Origin: Whitmania pigra
Lineage: Eukaryota; Annelida; Clitellata; Hirudinida; Haemopidae
Assembly: GCA_021613335.1 (NCBI GenBank)
Contig: JAJTWR010000431.1
Span: 2,542,001 to 2,606,000, forward strand
DNA length: 64,000 nt
Reading direction: 5' to 3'
The position numbers and the translations under genes were made by a program. Shown here piece after piece: positions 18,977 through 27,524 of the stretch. Numbering within the stretch: position 1 is the first letter of the stretch; each line of letters begins with the position of its first letter. Below the pieces are notes generated by a model. That model did no database searches, was not told the DNA's origin, and was given only the letters and a program-made list of their open reading frames with translations.

Positions 18977-19897
18977 ATGAAATTCATTGGGTTATTAGTG
19001 GCTTTGGCTGCGCCCGCAGCCTTCGCGGAAAACTTTATTGGAATAGGTTCTCCAGCGCCAAGCGGAAGGTTTGGGATCATTAGCTACCAAAACTTCATCA
19101 ACGGACCGTCGAATAACCCAAACGTCACCTCCATCTATCCGATGTCGTATGTGACTCTTACTCCCACCTACTATACGGAGCGAGGGTTCACGAAGGATAG
19201 GGATCTCTTCCAGCTCTACGCGGGAGCCGCCGTTGGCTATATCGATGGTTTGCCGCCGGGTTCAACGGCTTCCACTGCGGATCGCATCGGCTGGGGCCTC
19301 CCGCACGTGGGGCTCCAATGGTATTTCAACGCCGTCCGGGAAACGCCCATCAGCAACAAGCCTGGTGCTGCAAAGGCGGTCTGGTGGTTCTCTCCCTACG
19401 CGCTCGTCTACCTGCCGAACGGCTCGACGAGGGCATACAAGAATTCCCTCTACGGTTTTGACGGCGTATTCGGCAACCGGGTGCAATTCTCCATCGGCCT
19501 TCAGAATGAAATCTCCATCGGCAGTTTTACCTTCACCATCATGCCGGCGCAGTTCAACTACTCGGGCCCGTACTTGCACATGCTGGGGGCCCCTGGAAAC
19601 GCGGAATCCCTCGACATTGACCTCATGGATTCTTCCATCGGCTACGCCATTCACGGAACCTTCTACGTGGGCATCCACCAAGTATATACGCTGAAGAACG
19701 TCAGTGGCAGTGGCGCGGTCATCGGTGCGCCCGCCGTCTATGGGGAAGGCCGCATTGGGCCCTCCATCACCTGGTTGGGCTTGGCATCTAAGGGGTTCTA
19801 CTTGTTCGCGAACGTGAATTTTACGTACGTGACGGGGAATCCGGCCACAACTCCCAAGACGACCTCGATCAATAGCTGCATCTTGTACCTCTTTTAA
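18977..19897 (+). CDS. Predicted outer-membrane beta-barrel protein, paralogue 2
   Basis: 306 residues with a short signal peptide (cleavage after AFA, about residue 16), then ENFIGIGSPAPSG. It shares the family blocks of paralogue 1 and also ends in Phe. Compared with the other copies it has small insertions (for example near NPNVTSIYP and in the loop around residue 240). The ATG at 18977 is preferred over the TTG at 18953 because the signal peptide starts there; the Shine-Dalgarno is weak (GAAG). It is flanked by its own terminators at 18886 and 19903, so it is probably transcribed alone. Confidence 0.75.
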   Translation: MKFIGLLVALAAPAAFAENFIGIGSPAPSGRFGIISYQNFINGPSNNPNVTSIYPMSYVTLTPTYYTERGFTKDRDLFQLYAGAAVGYIDGLPPGSTASTADRIGWGLPHVGLQWYFNAVRETPISNKPGAAKAVWWFSPYALVYLPNGSTRAYKNSLYGFDGVFGNRVQFSIGLQNEISIGSFTFTIMPAQFNYSGPYLHMLGAPGNAESLDIDLMDSSIGYAIHGTFYVGIHQVYTLKNVSGSGAVIGAPAVYGEGRIGPSITWLGLASKGFYLFANVNFTYVTGNPATTPKTTSINSCILYLF

Positions 19898-19902
19898 GTC
19901 GT

Positions 19903-19924
19903 AGCTTCTTTTCGAAGCTTTTTT
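19903..19924 (+). terminator. Intrinsic terminator after barrel paralogue 2
   Basis: AGCTTC pairs with GAAGCT across a five-base loop (TTTTC), followed by a run of six T. Confidence 0.85.
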
Positions 19925-20315
19925 CATTCGCACACTCTCCAACTCGGCAGCGACTGGCTTATTCAGCTGGGCGCCGATGGTGTGAAATATTTCATTTTTG
20001 GGGGAATTTTTGCTCTTGTAAAGGGAAGTTTTGCTCAGAATCTTTGTATCACCGCGTTAATGTCTATACAAATCAGCATCTTGAGTTCTTGTCGACAGCA
20101 ACGCAAAATAATCAATAATTTGTATATTTTTGTAGTAATATTTTGACGAATTGCGTCAGTTGAATCTTCTTTTACAGTCTAAATAATGTTGATATCGCTT
20201 TATATAGGCGAACATCTGTTTCTTTATTCGAGTCTGTAAGATTTTTTTATCCGTTTCGTCAAGCCGTAGTCAGTAGTTGCGTACAATCTTCAATATACGG
20301 ACAAAAGGGGGTTTC
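19925..20315. other. AT-rich region upstream of the permease operon
   Basis: About 390 bases rich in A and T with no supported gene. It must hold the promoter for the permease-led operon. TTGAAT near 20160 with TAATGT about 18 bases on is one weak candidate. I see no riboswitch-like fold. Confidence 0.4.
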
Positions 20316-21563
20316 ATGGCTGCATCGGAAGCAACTTCGACCGAGTCGCGAATTACAGGAGTTCAGTTGCTCCTGGTATGGATTGGAGGAATTATCAGCA
20401 TTCCTTCTCTCCTCATCGGCGGATTACTGGTGCCGGGGTTGTCTATCGGCTCCGCGCTGGTCGCCGCCTTCATCGGCTACGCAATCGTCTCGGCGTATAT
20501 GGGCCTTGAAAGCGTGGCCGCAGCGCGGGAGCGGATGCCCACGGTTCGACTGGCGGCGCGCTCGTTTGGTACGCGAGGAGCAGAGATTGTCGTCGGACTG
20601 GTAGTCGGCATCGCTTCCCTCGGCTGGTTCGGTATCTGGTGCAAGCTCGCTGGTGCCTCCATCGCAGCGATTTTTTCTGAGCAGTTCGGAGTCTCCATCG
20701 GAGTTCTGGTTCCCGGAGCAATCTTTGGCGCGCTGATGGCCGGAACCGCCGCGGTCGGCATCAAATACCTGAAGTACCTGAACTACGTTGCCGTCCCCTG
20801 CAAGGTGCTCCTCCTCCTCTACGCGCTTTGGGTGGTCTTCAGCGAGCACAGCATGACGGAAGTATGGGCTTACACACCCCCTTCGCCAGGTAGCTTCATC
20901 GGCGCCATAGCCTTGTGCATTGGCTTTTTCGCCGTCGGCGGGGTCATTTCTCCGGACTATGCGCGCTTCGCACGCACCGAGAAAGACGCGTTCTTTGGTT
21001 CGGTGGTCGGCTTCCTTCCGGCAGCGATGCTGATGACGTTTATCGGCTGCATCCTCGCCATCCTCCTCAAGAACACGGACCTCGTGAAGATGTTCCAGAA
21101 TCTGGGTCACCCGGTCCTAGCCTTGACCTTCTTTGTCATCGCGATTTGGCCCTTGAATGCGATGAATGCGTACTCGGCGGGTCTTGCAATCAACCAGACC
21201 TTTCGGATGCCCGAGGCGTCCCGGCCGACGGTGACGGCGATCGCCGGTGCCGCAGGCATCATCCTTGGGGTGAGCGGCCTTCTCGACAACTTGCAAGGCT
21301 TCCTCACGTTGCTCGCCTCGATGATACCCCCGGTCGCGGGCGTGATCGTGGCGGAGTACTGGGTCGCGCGAGGAAAGCGCGATGCCTCAAGCTCGGCGCT
21401 GTTTTGGCCAGGGCCGGTGGCGTGGGCGCTGGGCGTTGGCATGAATATCGTCCTTCAGACACCCATCAAACAAGTCGCGAGCATCGTGCTCTCGGGTGTC
21501 GCCTACCTCGTCCTGAGCGCCATTGCGCGACCAGGTTCGAGTGGAGCATCAGTGAAGTCCTGA
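20316..21563 (+). CDS. NCS1-family nucleobase/hydantoin permease (CodB/Mhp1-like)
   Basis: 415 residues with about twelve membrane spans. The N-terminal IGGIISIPSLLIGGLLVPGLS, the cytoplasmic-loop type LAARSFGTRGAEIV and the mid-protein GGVISPDYARFART are characteristic of the cytosine permease branch of NCS1. The family imports cytosine, purines, allantoin or hydantoins with a cation. The ATG at 20316 has GGGGG seven bases upstream and is preferred over an upstream start at 20277. It is the first gene of a run that continues with barrel paralogue 3, a HyuA-like protein and two DUF917 proteins, so the likely cargo is a hydantoin-like ring compound (inference). Confidence 0.87.
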   Translation: MAASEATSTESRITGVQLLLVWIGGIISIPSLLIGGLLVPGLSIGSALVAAFIGYAIVSAYMGLESVAAARERMPTVRLAARSFGTRGAEIVVGLVVGIASLGWFGIWCKLAGASIAAIFSEQFGVSIGVLVPGAIFGALMAGTAAVGIKYLKYLNYVAVPCKVLLLLYALWVVFSEHSMTEVWAYTPPSPGSFIGAIALCIGFFAVGGVISPDYARFARTEKDAFFGSVVGFLPAAMLMTFIGCILAILLKNTDLVKMFQNLGHPVLALTFFVIAIWPLNAMNAYSAGLAINQTFRMPEASRPTVTAIAGAAGIILGVSGLLDNLQGFLTLLASMIPPVAGVIVAEYWVARGKRDASSSALFWPGPVAWALGVGMNIVLQTPIKQVASIVLSGVAYLVLSAIARPGSSGASVKS

Positions 21564-21608
21564 CCGTTCGTTGCAGTTGTCGTCCAATCCTTGTCTAGGA
21601 GGGAGTTT

Positions 21609-22496
21609 ATGAAAGTCCAATATACGAGAGTCGTTGCGTTGCTGATGGCATTGTCTGCACCAGCAGCATTTGCTGAGAACTTTATCGGATTAGGTCTGCC
21701 TGGGCCGAAGGGGAAGTTTGCGCTTCTGAGCTTCCAGAACTTCATCAACGGTCCTCAGGAGAGCGTCTATCCGGTGTCCTTTGCCACAATCACTCCTACC
21801 TACTACACGCAGCGTGGGTTTACGAAGGATCGGGACATCTTTCAGCTCTATGCGGGCGCCGCCGTTGGCTACGTGAATGGTGCAGCGCCAGCCGGGACTT
21901 CAACCTACGACCGCATCGGCTGGGGCCTCCCGCACGTGGGGATCCAATGGTATTTCAATGCTGTGCGGGAAACACCTATCAGCCAGAAGCCTGGTGCCGC
22001 GAAGGCTGCGTGGTGGTTCTCTCCGTATGCACTCGTCTATTTGCCGAACGGTTCCAATAAGGCGTACGGATTCGACGGCTTTTTTGGTAACCGCGTCCAG
22101 TTTTCCATCGGCTTGCAGAACGGCATCACCGTTGGCCCATGGGCGTTCACAGTCATGCCCGCGTCCTTCAATTTCTCCGGGCCATACCTTCACAAGTTGA
22201 GCAACCCGAATAACAAACAGTCACTGGATATTGACTTCATGGACTTCGCCGTCGGTTACGCGATTCACCCAACTTTCTATATCGGGGTCCACCACGTCTA
22301 TTCTTTCAAAAACGTCACTGCCGATCCGAGCGCCCAATGGGGTGAAGGTCGTATCGGGCCATCGATAACTTGGTTGGGTATGGCCTCAAAAGGTCTCTAC
22401 CTGTTTGCCAATGTCAATTTTACCTACGTGACGAGTAATCCAGCGTTGACACCGAAAACCACTTCCATCAACGGCTGCATCCTGTACGTATTTTAA
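21609..22496 (+). CDS. Predicted outer-membrane beta-barrel protein, paralogue 3
   Basis: 295 residues, signal peptide ending near AFA (residue 21), then ENFIGLGLPGPKG. It is clearly homologous along its full length to the proteins at 17961 and 18977, and also ends in Val-Phe. GGAGG lies nine bases before the ATG at 21609. It sits 45 bases after the permease stop and 96 bases before the HyuA-like gene, inside the putative uptake operon. That context suggests it admits the permease substrate through the outer membrane. Confidence 0.77.
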   Translation: MKVQYTRVVALLMALSAPAAFAENFIGLGLPGPKGKFALLSFQNFINGPQESVYPVSFATITPTYYTQRGFTKDRDIFQLYAGAAVGYVNGAAPAGTSTYDRIGWGLPHVGIQWYFNAVRETPISQKPGAAKAAWWFSPYALVYLPNGSNKAYGFDGFFGNRVQFSIGLQNGITVGPWAFTVMPASFNFSGPYLHKLSNPNNKQSLDIDFMDFAVGYAIHPTFYIGVHHVYSFKNVTADPSAQWGEGRIGPSITWLGMASKGLYLFANVNFTYVTSNPALTPKTTSINGCILYVF

Positions 22497-22523
22497 TCAC
22501 GCGTCAGCCCTGTTACATCAGTT

Positions 22524-22555
22524 GGCGGCCGAATCCGAAGTTGGGTTCGGTCGCC
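22524..22555 (+). other. Intercistronic hairpin between barrel 3 and the HyuA-like gene
   Basis: A strong stem of about 13 positions (GGCGGCCGAATCC against GGGTTCGGTCGCC, loop GAAGTT) nearly copies the terminator stem after barrel paralogue 1. It has no T-run, so it may attenuate rather than stop transcription or may protect the upstream mRNA. Confidence 0.6.
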
Positions 22556-22592
22556 CATGTTCTGCCTGCATTCCCGGTACTATGGAGGTTTC

Positions 22593-24158
22593 ATGTTGAG
22601 AATCGGAATTGACGTCGGCGGCACCAACACCGATGCAGTGCTGATGGATGATTTGAAAGTCGTCCAGCATACCAAGGCTTCGACCACCCCCGACGTAATG
22701 AGCGGGGTCCTCGCGGCGCTCGATCACATCTTGAGCCAAGGCGCCATCGACCGGAGCAAGGTCGCGGCGGTGATGATCGGCACCACCCATTTCACCAACG
22801 CAGTCATCGAGCGCAAGCGCCTTGCCCCAGTGGGAATTCTAAGGCTTTGCCTGCCGGCGAGTAAATCGATTCCGCCGCTCACCGCTTGGCCCTCCGATTT
22901 GGTGGAGAAGCTCGCCTGTTCCACCCATCTCGTCCATGGTGGCTTTGAGTACGACGGCCGCCTCCTGAGCGAGCTTCAGCCGGGGGAAGTACGCGCTGCC
23001 GCGAAAGCCTGCGCCGCGGCCGGTATCCGAAATTTCGCGGTCAGCGGCATCTTCTCGGTGGTGAACGACGAACAGGAACGTGCCGCCGAGGCCCTCATCC
23101 ATGAGGTCGTTCCGGGGGCTCGGGTGACGCTCTCTTCGCGCCTTGGGCGCATCGGCCTCCTCGAACGGGAGAACGCTACCATTTTGAATGCGGCGCTCCT
23201 CGACCTCGCCGATGAAATGGCCGAGGCCTTCCACCGGGCGCTCGCGCGCGCAGGCATTTTGGCACCGTTTTACCTCACCCAGAACGACGGGACGCTCTTG
23301 ACGGTCGAGCGCGCGAAGAGCTTGCCGATCTTCACCTGCGCTTCCGGCCCGACGAACTCCATGCAGGGTGCGGCGTTTCTCTCCGGTGTGAAAGACGCCG
23401 TGGTGGTCGATATCGGCGGGACGACTGCCGACGTGGGAGTGCTCAAGAATGGCTTTCCACGACCGGCGAGCCTCGATGTGGAAATCGGAGGGGTGCGCAC
23501 CAACTTCCGCATGCCCGACGTGTACAGCATCGGCCTCGGCGGCGGTTCGCTCGTCTCGACAGATGGCGCCTCGGTAGGTCCACAGAGCGTCGGCTACCGC
23601 CTCACCCAGGAAGCACTGGTGTTTGGCGGAAACACGCTCACGACCACCGATATCGCGGTGGCTAGCGGCCGAGCGAACATCGGCGATGCTGGCAAGGTCG
23701 CGCACCTCTCGAAGGAGACGGTGTCGCGAGGGCTCAAGGTCATCGATCAGAAACTCTATGATGCTATCGACCGCATGCGGACTTCCGCAGAACAGAAATC
23801 CGTACTGCTCGTCGGCGGAGGTAGCATCCTCTCGGAGGAGAAGGTGGGCGATCTCGACGTAAAAAAGCCTCCCCATTTCGCCGTTGCGAATGCAGTCGGC
23901 GCTGCCATCGCCCAAGTGAGTGGCGAGGCCGAATCCTTCGTCAATCTAGACAAGGAGAAACGCGATGATGCTGTCGCCAGAATTACTGAAGCAGCTAAAC
24001 ACAATGCAACGCTTGCGGGAGCAAAGACAGTGACCTTGCAGGTCATTGATGTGAGCGAATCACAAGTTTCGTACTCGGGCGATCGCTCGGTGCGACTCCG
24101 CGTGCGGGTCGCCGGTGAGTTGGACTTGGCTACCCAGGTGAAAAGGAGCGTGTCATGA
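22593..24158 (+). CDS. Hydantoinase/oxoprolinase-family protein (HyuA-like)
   Basis: 521 residues. The N-terminus IGIDVGGTNTDAVLMD is the ASKHA phosphate-binding block of the hydantoinase/oxoprolinase family. FTCASGPTNSMQGAAFL and VVVDIGGTTADVGVL in the middle, and LVGGGSI near residue 410, complete the nucleotide fold. Family members hydrolyse N-methylhydantoin or 5-oxoproline rings with ATP. This is the short form without a separate HyuB-type subunit nearby; the partners here are DUF917 proteins. GGAGG lies before the ATG at 22593. The stop overlaps the next gene (ATGA). Confidence 0.87.
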   Translation: MLRIGIDVGGTNTDAVLMDDLKVVQHTKASTTPDVMSGVLAALDHILSQGAIDRSKVAAVMIGTTHFTNAVIERKRLAPVGILRLCLPASKSIPPLTAWPSDLVEKLACSTHLVHGGFEYDGRLLSELQPGEVRAAAKACAAAGIRNFAVSGIFSVVNDEQERAAEALIHEVVPGARVTLSSRLGRIGLLERENATILNAALLDLADEMAEAFHRALARAGILAPFYLTQNDGTLLTVERAKSLPIFTCASGPTNSMQGAAFLSGVKDAVVVDIGGTTADVGVLKNGFPRPASLDVEIGGVRTNFRMPDVYSIGLGGGSLVSTDGASVGPQSVGYRLTQEALVFGGNTLTTTDIAVASGRANIGDAGKVAHLSKETVSRGLKVIDQKLYDAIDRMRTSAEQKSVLLVGGGSILSEEKVGDLDVKKPPHFAVANAVGAAIAQVSGEAESFVNLDKEKRDDAVARITEAAKHNATLAGAKTVTLQVIDVSESQVSYSGDRSVRLRVRVAGELDLATQVKRSVS

Positions 24159-25225
24159 CCGAAATCCGATACGAAGACATCGACGCCATTGCTCTTGCAG
24201 CGACCATCTACGGTTCCGGAGGAGGCGGAGACCCGCACGTAGGCTCCCTGCTCGCGAAAGCCCTCATGAAGAAGAACGGGCCCATTCGCCTGGTGTCAGC
24301 GGCTTCGGCAAAAGACGATGACCTCGTCCTCCCGGTGGCGATCATCGGTGCCCCGACGGTCGCCATCGAAAAGCTCGGAAACATCGAGCCGATGACCCAG
24401 GCCTTGGAAGCGCTGGGCAACTACCTCGGGACGAAGCCTGCCGCCATTGTCTCCATGGAGGCCGGCGGGCTCAATTCGATGGTACCGCTGTGTGTTGCAA
24501 GCCAGATGAAGCTCCCCTTGGTCGACGCCGACGGCATGGGGCGCGCATTTCCCCAACTCGAGATGACGCTGTGTACTCTGCAGGGTCTCCATTCGACGCC
24601 GATGGCCATCTGCGATGAGAAGGGGAACACCAGTGTCGTCAGCACCATTTCGAATGCCTTCAGCGAACGGCTCATTCGGGCGATGACCATGGAGCTCGGG
24701 GGCATGGTGTATTCGTCGCTGTACCCGATGCGCGGAAGAGACGTGAAGCGGGCCATGACGCCCGGATTCATCTCTCTTTTGCTCAAGGTGGGCCGCGAGC
24801 TCGTCGCAGCAAAAGCCAAGAAGGAGAATATGGCGCAAGCGACGGCCAAGGCTACCGGTGGAAAAATCATCGCTGAGGGCAAGGTCGTCAACGTTTCTCG
24901 TTGGACCGACGGCAAGTGGCACAAAGGCCAAGCAGATATCGAAGGGCTTGAGGGCCATAGCGGGAAGAAGTTCAATCTCTCCTTCCAGAACGAAATCCTC
25001 TCGTTCCGCAGCGGCGACGAGGTCCTGGCCTGCACCCCCGATATCATCGCGCTCATCGACACGGATACCGGAGCGCCGATCACTGCCGAGCTCATCACCT
25101 ACGGGTTGCGGGTCACGGCGGTCGCCATCAATTGTGTCCCGGAGTGGCTGACGCCGGAAGGGTTCGCGCTCGTGGGCCCGCGGAGCTTCGGCTACGACTT
25201 CGACTATACGCCGTTCCGTAAGTAG
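24155..25225 (+). CDS. DUF917 family protein, copy A
   Basis: 356 residues, no signal peptide. It has the glycine-rich N-terminal loop IYGSGGGGDPHVG, an acidic VDADGMGRAFPQ block around residue 125 and a beta-rich C-terminal domain, as in the DUF917 family. From memory, Pfam now links part of this family to S-methyl-thiohydantoin desulfurase activity; that is recollection, not something the sequence shows. It overlaps the HyuA-like gene by four bases, so both are probably made in fixed ratio. Confidence 0.85.
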   Translation: MTEIRYEDIDAIALAATIYGSGGGGDPHVGSLLAKALMKKNGPIRLVSAASAKDDDLVLPVAIIGAPTVAIEKLGNIEPMTQALEALGNYLGTKPAAIVSMEAGGLNSMVPLCVASQMKLPLVDADGMGRAFPQLEMTLCTLQGLHSTPMAICDEKGNTSVVSTISNAFSERLIRAMTMELGGMVYSSLYPMRGRDVKRAMTPGFISLLLKVGRELVAAKAKKENMAQATAKATGGKIIAEGKVVNVSRWTDGKWHKGQADIEGLEGHSGKKFNLSFQNEILSFRSGDEVLACTPDIIALIDTDTGAPITAELITYGLRVTAVAINCVPEWLTPEGFALVGPRSFGYDFDYTPFRK

Positions 25226-25301
25226 AGCCGAATTGTCACAACATTGAAGAAATCAGTACAGCGCTGGCGGCGCGAGCGCACTCATCAAAACCAATCCCTC
25301 C

Positions 25302-26549
25302 GTGAGCGAAGAGGCAAGTCGAGAAAAACTGAACCATGAAGACCTGGTCTATCTCGCGTACGGAGGGTCGATATTTGGGGGTGGCGGCGGCGGGGGATTC
25401 CTGGATGCCGTGCGGATTGCCCGGAGTTTCCCGGAGACCATTTCAGTAAAACTTATCCCCGTCGATGATACCGCTGACGAGGCTACCTACGTGGTCGCCG
25501 GGGGCGTGGGGACGCCGGCGGGAGTTCGGCAGCATGCGCATAAGCTCATCGATGTCGCGGCGAAGTCTGCGCAAAAGCTCTCCGAATTAGCCGGGGGCAA
25601 GTTAGGCGGAATCTTGTCGGTGGAGACCGGGCCTATCAACTCCATCATCGCCTCGGGAATCAGTGCCAAACTCGATGTGCCCCTCGTGGATGCGGACGGT
25701 GCCGGGCGGTCGGTGCCTGGTTTGAAACAACTTACGTATGCCAATGAGCCGCATCTGAAGGTGGGCCCCATGGTGTTGACGAGTCTGAAGGGAGAACAGC
25801 TTGTCTTGCACCCGGCGTCTGCCGCAGAAGCCGAGCAGATGATTCGCGAAACACTTTCAAAGCCAAACTGGGACAATATTGCGGGGCTTGCGCTGTGGCC
25901 GCAGAGCGGGGAAGAGCTGAAATCAACCCAGATTGTCGAGGGGACTTTCTCAAGCGCTCGCGATCTCGGGATGGTCGCTGCCCGCTACGGCAATGTCGGT
26001 TGGGACGCTGTCATCCAAGACCTTGAATTGAACTTGGAGATGTATGAGTACTACGAGGGCGTCCTCACCGGATACGAAGTCAAGAGCGTGCACGGGGTGG
26101 ATGTCGTTGAGCTGACGGTTGAGTCCAAGCTCCGCTGCCATGAGACGATGGATGTTGTAGCCGTCGAGAAGTGCCTTGCCTCGAAGCCTGGAGAGTCTTC
26201 CAAGCAGATTCTGACAATTCAGGCGATCAACGAGAACCTCATCATGCACGCTCGCGAAGCAGATGCGTCAGACTCGGATGAAGTGGTTGCTGTGAGCCCC
26301 CACATTATTTCATATGCGGTGCGCTCCGACGCGCTCGGCTGGAGCATGTGGTTGCCGCTCAACAATGGGGACACCGAGGCGATGCAGCGAGCCGCCAAAG
26401 CTCGGGCACCAATCGTCGTGCAGGTAATGTTTGCGAAACCTCGGCTGTATGAAATCGCCCCGACCTTCCTCGACTGCCTGAAGAAAACGATGCGCTACCA
26501 GGGTGACTTGGTGCCGGAAGAGCCCGAAGACGCTGACTATTCCGATTGA
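25302..26549 (+). CDS. DUF917 family protein, copy B (longer)
   Basis: 415 residues. It shares with copy A the Gly-rich loop (here seven glycines in a row after IF), the SVETGPINSIIASG block and VDADGAGRSVPG, but is longer by about 60 residues and otherwise divergent. So it is a paralogue from an old split rather than a recent duplicate. The start is the GTG at 25302; no ATG or good Shine-Dalgarno is present, so the N-terminus is less certain. It is 76 bases after copy A, in the same direction and probably the last gene of the operon. Confidence 0.82.
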   Translation: MSEEASREKLNHEDLVYLAYGGSIFGGGGGGGFLDAVRIARSFPETISVKLIPVDDTADEATYVVAGGVGTPAGVRQHAHKLIDVAAKSAQKLSELAGGKLGGILSVETGPINSIIASGISAKLDVPLVDADGAGRSVPGLKQLTYANEPHLKVGPMVLTSLKGEQLVLHPASAAEAEQMIRETLSKPNWDNIAGLALWPQSGEELKSTQIVEGTFSSARDLGMVAARYGNVGWDAVIQDLELNLEMYEYYEGVLTGYEVKSVHGVDVVELTVESKLRCHETMDVVAVEKCLASKPGESSKQILTIQAINENLIMHAREADASDSDEVVAVSPHIISYAVRSDALGWSMWLPLNNGDTEAMQRAAKARAPIVVQVMFAKPRLYEIAPTFLDCLKKTMRYQGDLVPEEPEDADYSD

Positions 26550-26711
26550 ACTGTCAGCGGTGCTACCGCAGGGCTATGGAAGAAGTAGTGAAAATTGAGC
26601 GCCACTGGAGCAATGTTGGTGGGGAGGGGTAAGTTCGCCGATTCAGGAAGGGGTTCAGAGCTAAGTTCAGGTTGTTTACTGAAGTGTAAGATTCGGTGTA
26701 AAGTGGTCCTC

Positions 26712-27524
26712 ATGACGTCGATTCGGAAATGCCGGTTCGTACCTCTGAGCAAACAACCGCTGGTACTCGTGCTGGGTCAGGTGCGTTTCAGTCCGGTTCG
26801 AAAAATGGCGGAGTATATCTCTGCTATCCAAGAGGAGTTCCGCCGGCAGAGTTATCCCATCGAACGGGCGGGCAAGGTCCAACATTTGACCATCACGACT
26901 GCTGGGCTTCAGGCCACTGAGCAGGAGCGCTGGGAATTTAGAACCAAGGACGAGCGGTGGAGCGTGACGGTGCTCCAAGACAGCGTCGTGCTTCAGACGA
27001 CTGTGTACGAGACATTTGAGGGCTTCGCCGAGCAACTTGAGCGGGCGGTGCGGACGGTCCTTGAGAAAACTGAGCAGAATCAGTTTGGCCTCGTCGAGCG
27101 AGTTGGCCTCCGCTACATCGACCTCGTACAACCGCGCGAGGGCGAGGACTATCGCTCCTATCTGCGTCCAGGATTCCACGGTGCAGCGGACGAAGCTTTC
27201 CGAGCCCGGTCGCACCGACTGCATGTCGAGAGCGTGGGTCAAACTTCGGTGGGGGATAAAGTGGGTACGATGATCGTACGTGTGGTTCAGAATGACCAAG
27301 GGTTCGACCTGCCACCAGACTTAGTCGGCGGAGCGCCGAAGCACGCTTCACGAGCACGGGCCGGGGAGCTTGTAACCTTGGTCGATATGGACCACTTCGT
27401 CGAGGGAAAGTTCGAACCCGCAACCGACTGGGTGGTAGCTCGCGCATACGAACTACATGACCACCTTATTGAGACCTTTCACAACCACGTCGTTTCCGAG
27501 AAAGCGATCGAGGTGTGGAAATGA
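26712..27524 (+). CDS. TIGR04255-type protein, first gene of a three-gene cassette
   Basis: About 270 residues from the ATG at 26712. It matches my memory of the sporadically distributed TIGR04255 family: an N-terminal segment near KQPLVLVLGQVRFSPV, a middle beta-rich stretch, and the hallmark VERVGLRYIDLV near residue 135. The function of the family is unknown. The frame is open back to 26595 but the extra part looks non-coding. The stop overlaps the next ATG (ATGA). Confidence 0.72.
   Translation: MTSIRKCRFVPLSKQPLVLVLGQVRFSPVRKMAEYISAIQEEFRRQSYPIERAGKVQHLTITTAGLQATEQERWEFRTKDERWSVTVLQDSVVLQTTVYETFEGFAEQLERAVRTVLEKTEQNQFGLVERVGLRYIDLVQPREGEDYRSYLRPGFHGAADEAFRARSHRLHVESVGQTSVGDKVGTMIVRVVQNDQGFDLPPDLVGGAPKHASRARAGELVTLVDMDHFVEGKFEPATDWVVARAYELHDHLIETFHNHVVSEKAIEVWK

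Noticed and set aside
17424..20315. CRISPR array or insertion sequence in the AT-rich stretches
   Set aside because: No regularly spaced repeats, terminal inverted repeats or transposase-like frames are visible.
26550..26711. A terminator after DUF917 copy B
   Set aside because: GCGGT-gct-ACCGC could form a five-pair hairpin, but the loop is tiny and no T-run follows.
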